This document shows positions 1-7,530 of a DNA stretch of 11,294 bases, one piece after another. The position numbers and the translations under genes were made by a program. Each line of letters begins with the position of its first letter. Position 1 is the first letter of the stretch. A model generated the notes under the pieces. That model was not told the DNA's origin. It was given only the letters and a program-made list of their open reading frames with translations, and made no database searches. This DNA comes from JBCDBH01 sp039184055 (GTDB lineage Bacteria > Acidobacteriota > Thermoanaerobaculia > Multivoradales > J023): the NCBI GenBank assembly GCA_039184055.1, contig JBCDBH010000187.1:1-11294 (forward strand), given 5' to 3'.

Positions 1-1916
1 GGGACGTCCGGTCGCACCAGGCCGATCGCGCCACCCGGGATCACCGGTGGTGTCACCACGGGTGGATCAGTGGGTCCAGGCCGCACCGGCCGGACGGGTT
101 CGGCCGTCGCCGTCTTGCTCAGCTTCAGCTCGAGCGTGACGTCGTCGGGCTTTGCCCAGGTCACCGTCGCCGCCACCAGCCACTGCCGCGCCAGCCCATC
201 CGCGAGCCCGGCGAGCCCGGTCGTCGGGGTGAAATGAGACGGATTGTCGTCGATGCGTTTGCCGGTCAGCGGCGTCATCGTACTGGCGTACGGATCGGGC
301 AAGGTCGGCCACAGCCGCTCGAGTCGGCTGAGCAACCGCAACTCACCGGCGTCGATCCGGTCACCATTGAGCTCCCCATTCCACGTCACCAGCCACGGCG
401 CGGCGACGGTGAGCAACGCGTTGCGCAACGCCAGCGCCCGACTCGAACCGTCGAAACGCGCCTGACCGAGCGCACGCAGCGTGGTTCGGAGCTCGAGCAC
501 ACACATCGCCGGGCCAGCGGTCAGGTGGAGATGACGACCGGCCGCGTCGAGCGGTCGATCGAGCACCGCATCGCTCTCGCCCTCGAGCCACAACACCTCG
601 CGGGTATCTCGCTCGGCGAGAAAACGCACCGTCCCCGGACGGTGGTACTTCATGTCGAATCGAGCCCGACGGGCCGACGGCTGATGCTCCTGCCAGAGCT
701 CGAAACGCTGGCGTGCCGACGCACCGTGCACGCCACGACCGATCATCATCAAGCGTCCCGGCTCGGCGATGACGAACAAGCCGTCGACATCGACCGCGCC
801 ACCGCGCAGCCCGCGCCACTGCGCGTCCATCCCGGCGTCACACGCCAGCCCGATGCCACCGGCGCCATCCGCCTCACCGAGCGACGTCACCGCCGCGGTG
901 GTCACCGGCAACACCCAGCCGGCGAAGGTCAGCTTCTCCTTGCCCTGGGCGCGGAAAATCTTCGACTTCGCCTCGCCGATCGCTAAGACGTCCGGCTCGG
1001 CGTCGAACGGCACCAGGATCCGCGCCACCGTCGACTCCCACACGGGAGCCTGACGGGTATACGCCATGCGATACGTGACATCGAACAGCTCGAGCGCCGC
1101 TTCTTTGAGAGCGATTTGCGTCGCCTGACCGGGCGCCGTGGCGAGCTGCATCGTCGCCGGCACCATGACCTGTGCCGCCGCCGCATCCGGCGCCACGCCG
1201 GGCGCGCCGCCATCGAGTGGCGGCGCCGAGCGATCGAGCTCGATCTCCAGCTCGACCTTCGTGCCAGCGGGAAAACGCACCACCGTGCCGTCGAACACTC
1301 CACCCGCCGAACCCCGCACCGTGCCGCCGAGAATGCGCAGACCGGTCCAACCATTCGGCGGAGCATTCGGAGCGAGCAGCGTCGAGCGGATCCACACACT
1401 GCCGGCGCCCAGCATGTAATTTTCGGCGTCACGACGTTGAAACGCCCGCACCGGCACCCGCAAAAGCGGCTCGCCACCCGGATCGCGCACGATCGTCACG
1501 TGCTGCTGCGATGTAAAGACGTCGAAGACCAGCGGCTGGCCGTTCAAATCGATAAACGGCCCCAGCACCCGATCGGCTCGACGCCCACCGGCCACCAGGT
1601 CAGCCAGCGTCGCGACCCCGCCACCACCCGACGCAAACGGCAGATCACGCCGCACCACATGCAGCGGCGGCCCGTCCTCCTCCGAGTCATCCTCGGCCAC
1701 CAATGCCGCCAGCCGACCGAGCTCGTCGTGCACGTCATCGGCGACCGCGAGAGGGGGTAGATTGTCCGTATCGGGGGCAGTATGGGCGCGCCCCTTGGCG
1801 AGCGCGCCAGCGAGAAGCTCACGGGTCGTCCGCAGCTCGTCGCGATCGGTTCCCTTCGCCGGCTCGAGCGCGCCGGTCAGACGGAGCAGCCGGAGAGTCA
1901 GCTCTCGCTTATCCAT
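1..1916 (-). CDS. Large hypothetical protein, C-terminus beyond window
   Basis: I do not recognise this protein. The frame stays open from an ATG at 1916 to the window edge (638 codons plus 2 nt, no stop), while the other two minus frames are broken by stops, so this is the coding frame. A purine-rich AAAGGAAAG lies just upstream of the ATG. There is no signal peptide: it starts MDKRELTLRLLRLTGALEPA, suggesting a cytoplasmic protein. Residues 1-75 look helical and charged, with an acidic stretch (AEDDSEED) near 74-81. About 115-600 is rich in alternating beta-type and glycine segments, for example GPFIDLNGQPLVFDV near 119-133. The visible end (about 605-638) is proline-rich (RPVRPGPTDPPVVTPPVIP), like a linker to a further domain outside the window. 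It lies 173 bp downstream of the flippase gene on the same strand and could be co-transcribed or use its own promoter. I am confident it is coding but assign no function. Confidence 0.82.
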   Translation of the reverse strand, partial: MDKRELTLRLLRLTGALEPAKGTDRDELRTTRELLAGALAKGRAHTAPDTDNLPPLAVADDVHDELGRLAALVAEDDSEEDGPPLHVVRRDLPFASGGGGVATLADLVAGGRRADRVLGPFIDLNGQPLVFDVFTSQQHVTIVRDPGGEPLLRVPVRAFQRRDAENYMLGAGSVWIRSTLLAPNAPPNGWTGLRILGGTVRGSAGGVFDGTVVRFPAGTKVELEIELDRSAPPLDGGAPGVAPDAAAAQVMVPATMQLATAPGQATQIALKEAALELFDVTYRMAYTRQAPVWESTVARILVPFDAEPDVLAIGEAKSKIFRAQGKEKLTFAGWVLPVTTAAVTSLGEADGAGGIGLACDAGMDAQWRGLRGGAVDVDGLFVIAEPGRLMMIGRGVHGASARQRFELWQEHQPSARRARFDMKYHRPGTVRFLAERDTREVLWLEGESDAVLDRPLDAAGRHLHLTAGPAMCVLELRTTLRALGQARFDGSSRALALRNALLTVAAPWLVTWNGELNGDRIDAGELRLLSRLERLWPTLPDPYASTMTPLTGKRIDDNPSHFTPTTGLAGLADGLARQWLVAATVTWAKPDDVTLELKLSKTATAEPVRPVRPGPTDPPVVTPPVIPGGAIGLVRPDV

Positions 1917-2051
1917 TCGAGGCTTTCCTTTCCCGGGCAAAAACAAGCCCGCGGACGACCGACACTCGCCTCGCGCACGGACATACGCCCGGCACCAGCG
2001 GAATCAGTCAGGGATAAGCCTTGGAATGAAAAATCAACGAAGCCAAATAAG

Positions 2052-2079
2052 GGTATGAGGAATGGCTCGGAGCTGTCAA
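2052..2079 (-). promoter_or_regulatory. Candidate sigma70-type promoter for the leftward hypothetical gene
   Basis: On the minus strand a perfect TTGACA (2074-2079) is followed after 16 bp by CATACC (2052-2057), a weak -10 with 3 of 6 matches to TATAAT. It lies in the only gap between the flippase stop and the large hypothetical gene, in a locally AT-richer stretch, about 135 bp before that gene's ATG. The -35 is convincing and the -10 is not, so the call is tentative. Confidence 0.3.
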
Positions 2080-2089
2080 GCGCGAACGT

Positions 2090-3391
2090 CTACCGGTCTC
2101 CACCCGCCGCAGCGCGCAGAAAGCCCACTTCCGGATAGCGGTTGCGTAGCACCCACGCCTGATGGACGTTCACCGCGATCGTCGGCACGGCGAATCCCAA
2201 CGCCGCCCCGATCGGGCCCCACAGCGGGACGAGGGCGAAGGTGAGCGCGAGATTGCCGATCAGCAACACGAGCAGGGATCGGTAGATCAGCCGGTGCTCA
2301 TCGAGCAGCTGCAGGATCGGCATGGCGAAACCGATACCGAGCGTGCTGAGCAAGGCGAACCCGAGGATCACCAAGGTGGCGTGAGCGGTCCCGAAGTGCA
2401 GACCGAAATAGCCGAGGATCGCGTCACCGAAGACGATCCAAACGAGCAGCGACAGCAGTCCGACACCCGCGAGCAGCTTCACATCGCGATGGATCCGCCC
2501 GGCCATCTTGACGCGATCCCCCGCCTTCAAATCGCGCGACATCAACGGAATCGACACGATCCGCACCGCTCCGAGCACCATCAGCGGCAGCTCGGCGGTG
2601 GCGGTGGCGGCGCTGTAGATACCGACATCGTGCTCGTTGGCGTGAAGCAACTCGAGCACCAACAAACCGCTACGTTGCACCACTCGGGTCACCAAAACCG
2701 CGAAAAGAAATGAATGCGCGGTTGCCAACCATGCGGGACGCTCATCGCCGACCGGTGCCGTCGCGCCAAGCCCACGAAAGAGCGGCCAGACAAAGCCGAC
2801 CATCACCAGCACCACGAGAATCCGGCTTCCGGCCTCGACCGTCAGCGCCAGGCGCTCGTCGAACACGCCTCGATGATGCAGAAGCACGATCGCACCCACC
2901 ATCACCACTGGAGTGGCCAGCTTCCGTAATCCCGATACCAGCGCCGGTCGTCCGCTCGCCGCACCCAGCCGCGCCACGAGCGCGATCATCACGAATGCCG
3001 GCATGATCCACATCGACCAGCGGATCGGGTGCTCTTCGACATGCCAGATCCGTTCTATCAGGCTCACCACCAACCACCCACCGACCGCCAACGCCAGCGT
3101 TCGAAGAGCCACCGTGCGCCCGGCAACACGCAAAAATCCACGCGTCCGCGCCCGATCGTCCGCCGCCCCATAAATCGGCAAAAACTTCAGCGCCGCCCGA
3201 TCCAAACCACCGAGCGCGAGAATCGACACCAGCGTCGCCACCGACACCGCCACTGACACATCGCCATACGCCGCCGCGCCCAAAAAACGCGCGTAACAAA
3301 CATGCACCGCGTAGACCGGCGCGGTACACAACACAAAGACCACCAGCGTCGCCAGGCTCGACCGATCCATCGGCTTGCCTTCGGTCACCAT
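2090..3391 (-). CDS. Wzx-like polysaccharide/lipid flippase (MOP superfamily)
   Basis: This is a 433-residue integral membrane protein of the oligosaccharide-flippase type, which moves lipid-linked glycans across the inner membrane. About 12 hydrophobic segments are visible, among them 13-30, 47-62, 96-112, 127-141, 160-172, 190-204, 264-282, 306-321, 338-360, 372-388 and 392-408. Family-typical features are YARFLGAAAYGDVS (33-46), GIYSAATATAELP (257-269) and the C-terminal PLWGPIGAALGF (389-400). The frame continues 138 codons upstream, but that part is antisense to a better plus-strand gene and is almost all Gly, Glu and Asp. The ATG at 3391 has GAGGAG 8 nt upstream and immediately precedes the first helix region, so it is chosen. 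No glycosyltransferases are adjacent, so its glycan substrate is unknown. The family call is firm; whether it serves O-antigen, exopolysaccharide or another glycan is not visible. Confidence 0.85.
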   Translation of the reverse strand: MVTEGKPMDRSSLATLVVFVLCTAPVYAVHVCYARFLGAAAYGDVSVAVSVATLVSILALGGLDRAALKFLPIYGAADDRARTRGFLRVAGRTVALRTLALAVGGWLVVSLIERIWHVEEHPIRWSMWIMPAFVMIALVARLGAASGRPALVSGLRKLATPVVMVGAIVLLHHRGVFDERLALTVEAGSRILVVLVMVGFVWPLFRGLGATAPVGDERPAWLATAHSFLFAVLVTRVVQRSGLLVLELLHANEHDVGIYSAATATAELPLMVLGAVRIVSIPLMSRDLKAGDRVKMAGRIHRDVKLLAGVGLLSLLVWIVFGDAILGYFGLHFGTAHATLVILGFALLSTLGIGFAMPILQLLDEHRLIYRSLLVLLIGNLALTFALVPLWGPIGAALGFAVPTIAVNVHQAWVLRNRYPEVGFLRAAAGGDR

Positions 3392-3425
3392 CAGCTCCTC
3401 TCCTCGACCAGCTCCTCTCCTCGAT
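3392..3425 (-). repeat. Tandem 17-bp duplication carrying the flippase ribosome-binding site
   Basis: Two head-to-tail copies of a 17-bp unit (3392-3408 and 3409-3425) match at 16 of 17 positions; only the last base differs. On the minus strand each copy reads ..TCGAGGAGAGGAGCTG, so the duplication gives the flippase gene two successive purine-rich Shine-Dalgarno-like tracts. The start-proximal copy abuts the ATG at 3391, with GAGGAG at 3400-3405 placed 8 nt upstream. Confidence 0.8.
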
Positions 3426-3493
3426 CGTACGCCCAGGATACCCAGATCGAGGATCCGATAAGCTGCCGATGACACCACGAAGAGGCACCCGAC

Positions 3494-3859
3494 ATGAACC
3501 TCGCCCTCCCCATCGCCGCCGCGCTCCTCATCCTCATCGGCCTCGTCCACTCCTATCTCGGCGAGCGCTACATCCTCATCCGCCTCTTTCGCCGCGACCT
3601 CCCCAAGCTCTTCGGCGACGACTGGTTCACCCGTCGCACCCTCCGCTTCGCCTGGCACCTCCTCACCGTCGCCTGCTTCGGCTTCGCCGCCATCCTCATC
3701 GTCGCCACCACCGCCACCGACTTCCGCCACGCCACCCTGCTCGTCATCGCCGCCACCTTCCTCATCACCGCGCTCATCGCCGGTGGCTTTACCAAGGGGC
3801 GTCACCTGTCGTGGGTCGTGTTCTTGGTGATCGCAGTGTTGACGTATCTGGCGGCTTGA
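3494..3859 (+). CDS. Small four-helix inner-membrane protein of unknown function
   Basis: A 121-residue protein with four predicted transmembrane segments at about 2-19, 51-72, 80-97 and 104-120. A polar loop of about 30 residues follows helix 1 and contains HSYLGERYILIRLFRR (19-34) and LPKLFGDDWFTRRTLRFAWH (36-55). The charged and aromatic residues in this loop look like a conserved family core. I recognise the type as an uncharacterised small membrane protein and know no function. The start ATG has GAAGAGG about 8 nt upstream. It is divergent from the flippase (102 bp between starts) and converges on the toxin gene with only 12 bp between stops. Codon use is extremely C-ending (runs of CTC, ATC, GCC), which creates long open frames on the opposite strand; the hydrophobic periodicity and RBS favour this strand. 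Confidence 0.75.
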   Translation: MNLALPIAAALLILIGLVHSYLGERYILIRLFRRDLPKLFGDDWFTRRTLRFAWHLLTVACFGFAAILIVATTATDFRHATLLVIAATFLITALIAGGFTKGRHLSWVVFLVIAVLTYLAA

Positions 3860-3871
3860 TCGGATATACGG

Positions 3872-4222
3872 CTAGAGAGGGAGACCGCAAATTCGGTCGA
3901 TCCACTCCTCGGCCTCCGTCACCGACCAAATCAGCACCAACTCCTCGGCGGCAAGGGCGATCGGGACCTTCTGAGGAACAACCAAAACACCCGGCGAAGA
4001 CTGCCTGGTAACAAAGGTCCCGAAGTGCCGCGGCATCGTCTTACGGTCGTGCGTCACGAGAATACGACCGTCTCTGGCAGTACGGGCAAGAACGTCGGGA
4101 TCCTTGACGCCATCGAGGCCCGCATCCGTGGCGGAGCGAAAATCAACCCTGGGTTCCAAGCGATCAACGGCGAGAAGGATGCCGCGTTTGAGATCCGAAT
4201 CCGCTTGGAAGCGGACTTTCAC
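3872..4222 (-). CDS. DUF5615-type PIN-like toxin
   Basis: A 116-residue protein matching the DUF5615 PIN-like family, presumed RNases that act as toxins paired with DUF433 antitoxins. Candidate metal-binding acids are D8 and D10 in QADSDL, D41/D43 in KDPDVL, and D59 in ILVTHDRKT (54-62). This spacing, with the LVTHD motif closing strand 4, is the family hallmark. Length is normal for the family (about 110-120). The start is GTG at 4222, overlapping the antitoxin stop as GTGA, so the pair is translationally coupled with antitoxin first. The stop at 3872-3874 converges on the small membrane-protein gene. Toxicity and RNase activity are inferred from the family. Confidence 0.82.
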   Translation of the reverse strand: MKVRFQADSDLKRGILLAVDRLEPRVDFRSATDAGLDGVKDPDVLARTARDGRILVTHDRKTMPRHFGTFVTRQSSPGVLVVPQKVPIALAAEELVLIWSVTEAEEWIDRICGLPL

Positions 4223-4545
4223 GACGCTAGCAACTCTCGACGCGCGGCGGCGATCTTCTCGAAAAAAGCGGGATCTTGATCGCGCGAAGCGGCACGGAAA
4301 TCCTCATAGGCTTTTTCTTCCGTGGCCAAATAGGCGTCGATCTCCGGACGGTTGGCAAGGTAAAACGCAACCGCGCCATAGACCTGTTCGAGGGTGAGTG
4401 AGGGAAACGAGTGGGTGATCACTTCGGGCGTCTCACCGTCTCGAAACGCATACACGATCGAATCGAGTGAGATTCGTGTTCCCACAAGCCGATACACGCC
4501 TTCGACTTGCTCGACGTATGGGTCTATTTCGTTTCGTTTCCGCAT
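4219..4545 (-). CDS. DUF433 family antitoxin
   Basis: A 108-residue protein with a DUF433 core: VGTRISLDSIVYAFRDGETP (21-40), then HSFPSLTLEQVYGAVAFYLA (45-64). This is the winged-helix-like, presumed DNA-binding module of VapB-like antitoxins. The C-terminal 40 residues (TEEKAYEDFRAASRDQDPAF and following) are charged and helical, suiting toxin binding. The start ATG at 4545 has no clear Shine-Dalgarno sequence. It is first in a two-gene operon, overlapping the toxin by 4 nt. It lies just downstream of the kinase operon's terminator, so it probably has its own promoter between 4546 and about 4600, although none is obvious. Autoregulation by the antitoxin is family knowledge, not visible here. 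Confidence 0.85.
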   Translation of the reverse strand: MRKRNEIDPYVEQVEGVYRLVGTRISLDSIVYAFRDGETPEVITHSFPSLTLEQVYGAVAFYLANRPEIDAYLATEEKAYEDFRAASRDQDPAFFEKIAAARRELLAS

Positions 4546-4567
4546 GGTTGAATCAGGCTAGCACATC

Positions 4568-4605
4568 AAAAAAAAGGGGCCGTCGTCGAGCTGTCGACGT
4601 AGGCC
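4568..4605 (-). terminator. Rho-independent terminator of the sigma-kinase operon
   Basis: Directly after the kinase TAA the minus-strand transcript can fold as GGCC, a 2x2 internal loop, a CGTCGA/TCGACG stem with a CAGC loop, then GGCC, followed by CC and eight consecutive T (the A run at 4568-4575 on the plus strand). The outer arms are 4578-4581 and 4602-4605; the inner stem is 4584-4589 with 4594-4599. A strong GC stem followed by a U8 tract is a textbook intrinsic terminator and separates the kinase operon from the TA pair on the same strand. Confidence 0.85.
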
Positions 4606-4606
4606 T

Positions 4607-7528
4607 TTATCGCCGGTCGAGATCGACCAAACGCTGTCGCGCCTTGTCGAGCAGGCTGGTAGCAACGGTGTCGAGTGCCTCGAGCTCTTCGAGGCTTTGA
4701 CGTAAGAGCGTTTCCGCCTCAGTGCGACGGCCGGATCGCGCCAGCACCTCGCCAAGCACGCCACGCGCTTCGGCGGTGATGCGTTGACCGGGCTGCTCGG
4801 CGGCGCAGAGCTCGAGCAGGTCTCGTGCCGGTGCCTCGAGGTTGTCTTCATCGGCCTCCAGACCGAGGAGCAGGCGATTCAGACGCAGCCGTAGGCTGGT
4901 CGGATGGGTCTCGCCGAAGCGTTCACGGCCGATCGTGATGGCCTCGTCGTAGGCGTCGGCGGCCGCCGTCAGCTGGCCTTCGACCTGGTAGAGCGCCGCG
5001 AGGTTGTTGAGTCCGATGGCCAAACGAGGATGATCGTCGCCGAGCACGACACGCAGCGTCGACACCGCTCGCTCGAGGATCGGCAAGGCTTCGGCATTGC
5101 GTCCCGCGGCCTTGAGACAGCGGGCGAGGTTGTTGGCGACCACCGCAACGTTGGCGTGCTGCTCGCCGTGAAGTGCGACGTAGTCGGCGAGGGCCCGGCG
5201 ATGCAAAGCCTCGGCTTCGCGATAACGCCCCGAGTCAGCGAGCACGAGCCCGAGGTTGGTGCGGGTGTTGGCGGTGTCGGAATGACCGTCCGGGAGCGCC
5301 GCGGTCTGCAGCGCTAGGGCGTCTCGGTAGAGCGCTTCGGCGTCCTCGAGCCGGCCCCGGTCAGCGGCGAGGTTGGCGCGGTTGTTGAGCGTGTTGGCGA
5401 CCAGGGGATGACGCTCACCGAGACGTTCGAGACGCAGCTGGAAGGCTTCTTCGAGCAGCGTATCGGCCTCGTCGTAACGCCCCTGACGTGCCGCCACTGA
5501 CGACAGGTGGCTCAAGGTAACGGCGGTGTCGGGATGATCGTCCGGGTAGAGCGCACGCAACGCCTCCAGGGCCGCGCGGTACTCGACTTCGGCGGCGGCG
5601 AAGTTTCCTTGACGACGCAGGAGCGTGCCGAGACCGGTGCGCAGCCGTACCACCGAAGGATCCGGCGCCGGTCCACGATCCGCCACCAGCGCCTCCAGGG
5701 CTTCGCGCTGGAGGCGTTCCGCCTCGGCGTAGCGTATACGGTCGCGCTCCAGGGCAGCCTGCCCGGACAGGGCCTGGGACAAGAGATCGGCTCCCACCCC
5801 GGCTCGTCGGAGAATGCCGATCGCGCGCGGGTAAAGCCGCTCAGCTTCGTCGAGCTCGCCCTGACGGTGACGCAGGATCGCCAGGTTGAAGAGGCTGCGA
5901 CCGGTGTCGGCGTGCTCGTCGCCGAGGTGTTCTTGTCGCCACGCGAGGGCCTCCGTGGTGAGCGCTTCGGCGGCGGCGAAGTCGCCTTCGGCGAGCCGCA
6001 GACGACCGAGCTCGGCGAGCAGGGCGGCGACCTCGGGGTGATCGTCGCCGAGCTGCTGTTGACGCAGCTCGAGGGCCTGGGTCAGCAGCGCACCGGCGCG
6101 CTCATAGTGCCCGAGCACCAGATAGGCCTCACCCATCGTGTGGCGCAGGTCGGCGAGCACCTCGGGACGGCGCGTCGTCCGTTCGAGCTGACGCGCGCCT
6201 TCGTCGAGCAGCTCGCGGACGGTGAATTCCTCGCCACGGGCATGGCTGGGATTGGCGTGCTCGAAGAGGTCGATCATGAAGCCAGAAACCTCTTCGGCGC
6301 GGTCGCGCTGCAGCGCCGTCTGCTGACGCTGCAGCACGTTGGTGATCGTCAGGACGCTCAGCGCCGCGAAGGCCAGAATCACCGCCGCCACCGCCAGTCG
6401 ATGACGCCGCACGAAGCGGCTCGCGCGGTAGGAAAGGGTCGACTCCCGAGCGGTGATCGGCAAGCCGCCGAGCAGACGTTCGACATCCGCCGCCAGTGCC
6501 TCCGCCGACGGATAGCGCGCCTCGGGAGCGTCCTGGAGAGCGGTACGCAGCAGGTGGTCGAGGTCGGTACGCACGGCGCCCGAGACGTGGCCGAGACCGG
6601 CGGCGTCGGCGAGCGCGACCGATAGGGGTTTGGCGTGTGCCGCGGTCGCTTTCGACGATCTGCCGACCAGCATCTCGTACAGCACGAGCCCGAGCGTGTA
6701 GACGTCGCTCGCGGTCGTCACCGACTCGCCACGGAGCTGCTCCGGACTGGCGTAGGCCGGTGTCATCGGTCGCACGCCCGCCTCGGTCACCACGATCCTC
6801 GCATCGGTTTCGGATGCCGGGTCGGTCGTCGCGATCTCCGGATGGGCCAGCAGTTTGGCGATCCCGAAATCGAGCAGTTTCGGTTGACCCGAGGCGGTGA
6901 CCAGGATGTTGCCGGGCTTCAAGTCCCGGTGGACCACCAGATTCCGATGGGCGGTGTGGACCGCGTCGCAGATCTTCACGAAGAGATCGAGACGCGCCTC
7001 GAGGTCGAGATCGTGAGTGTCGAGGAATCGATCGAGGGGCTGACCGTCGACGTATTCCATCACCAGGTAGGGACGGCCGTCCTCGGTGGTGCCCCCATCG
7101 AGCAGACGCGCGATGTTCGGGTGCTCGAGATCGGCGAGGATCTGACGCTCGGCGCGGAAACGCCGGGCCAGCTCGGGTGTCGCCAGCTCGCGGCTCACCA
7201 CCTTGAGGGCGATACGTTTGTCGAACGTCTGGTCGGCGCGCTCCGCCAGGTAGACGACGCCCATGCCGCCACGTCCCAGGATCTCGAGCGGTCGGTACGG
7301 GCCGATGAGCGCGGGTACCGCGTCGGGATCCTCGTCACGCCAGGCCGTGGCCGGTCGGTCCAAGAAGGTCGCCGCCGCGGCGTCGCTCGCCAACAGCGCC
7401 TCGACTTGCGCGATGAGGTCTCGGTCACCGTCGGCGACGTCGGCGAGGATCGCCGCGCGCTCGTCCGCCGCCGCCTCGACGACGAGGTGAAAAACCTCCT
7501 GGATCCGTCGCCAGCGTCGTGCGTCCAT
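4607..7528 (-). CDS. Membrane-anchored Ser/Thr protein kinase with TPR tail
   Basis: A 973-residue Hanks-type (PknB-like) kinase. A short helical N-terminus (1-75) precedes the catalytic domain: glycine loop GRGGMG (85-90), ATP-lysine K109 in IALK, alpha-C glutamate probably E127, catalytic HRDLKPGN (200-207), DFG (220-222) and ASPEQ (260-264). All catalytic residues are present, so it should be active. A single transmembrane helix (about 378-397) follows, preceded by RFVRRHR (cytoplasmic side), then a helical linker (QRQQTALQRDRAEEVSGFM). Residues about 456-950 are TPRs of the kinesin-light-chain type in a 42-residue period. I chose the ATG at 7528 because it lies 2 nt after the sigma stop and begins the family-typical MDARRWRRIQEVF; an upstream in-frame ATG at 7582 would overlap the sigma gene. 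With kinase inside, the tail should face the periplasm and serve ligand or partner sensing. Its substrate could be the neighbouring sigma factor, which is inference. Confidence 0.93.
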   Translation of the reverse strand: MDARRWRRIQEVFHLVVEAAADERAAILADVADGDRDLIAQVEALLASDAAAATFLDRPATAWRDEDPDAVPALIGPYRPLEILGRGGMGVVYLAERADQTFDKRIALKVVSRELATPELARRFRAERQILADLEHPNIARLLDGGTTEDGRPYLVMEYVDGQPLDRFLDTHDLDLEARLDLFVKICDAVHTAHRNLVVHRDLKPGNILVTASGQPKLLDFGIAKLLAHPEIATTDPASETDARIVVTEAGVRPMTPAYASPEQLRGESVTTASDVYTLGLVLYEMLVGRSSKATAAHAKPLSVALADAAGLGHVSGAVRTDLDHLLRTALQDAPEARYPSAEALAADVERLLGGLPITARESTLSYRASRFVRRHRLAVAAVILAFAALSVLTITNVLQRQQTALQRDRAEEVSGFMIDLFEHANPSHARGEEFTVRELLDEGARQLERTTRRPEVLADLRHTMGEAYLVLGHYERAGALLTQALELRQQQLGDDHPEVAALLAELGRLRLAEGDFAAAEALTTEALAWRQEHLGDEHADTGRSLFNLAILRHRQGELDEAERLYPRAIGILRRAGVGADLLSQALSGQAALERDRIRYAEAERLQREALEALVADRGPAPDPSVVRLRTGLGTLLRRQGNFAAAEVEYRAALEALRALYPDDHPDTAVTLSHLSSVAARQGRYDEADTLLEEAFQLRLERLGERHPLVANTLNNRANLAADRGRLEDAEALYRDALALQTAALPDGHSDTANTRTNLGLVLADSGRYREAEALHRRALADYVALHGEQHANVAVVANNLARCLKAAGRNAEALPILERAVSTLRVVLGDDHPRLAIGLNNLAALYQVEGQLTAAADAYDEAITIGRERFGETHPTSLRLRLNRLLLGLEADEDNLEAPARDLLELCAAEQPGQRITAEARGVLGEVLARSGRRTEAETLLRQSLEELEALDTVATSLLDKARQRLVDLDRR

Positions 7529-7530
7529 GC

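Noticed and set aside
234..986. 250-codon plus-strand frame opposite the large hypothetical gene
   Set aside because: It is Arg/His/Thr-rich with no domain, and the minus frame beneath it is open for more than 638 codons with a sensible composition.
3392..3805. 138-codon upstream extension of the flippase frame on the minus strand
   Set aside because: It is almost entirely Gly, Glu, Asp and Ala, lies antisense to the small membrane-protein gene, and a good RBS and ATG occur at 3391.
3883..3898. GACCG/CGGTC hairpin at the convergent end of the toxin gene
   Set aside because: Only 5 bp, inside the toxin coding sequence, and no T run on either strand, so not supported as a bidirectional terminator.
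4546..4600. Promoter for the TA pair (TCGACA or TTGATG as -35)
   Set aside because: One candidate overlaps the terminator hairpin with no recognisable -10 at the right distance; the other leaves no room for a start site before the ATG at 4545.
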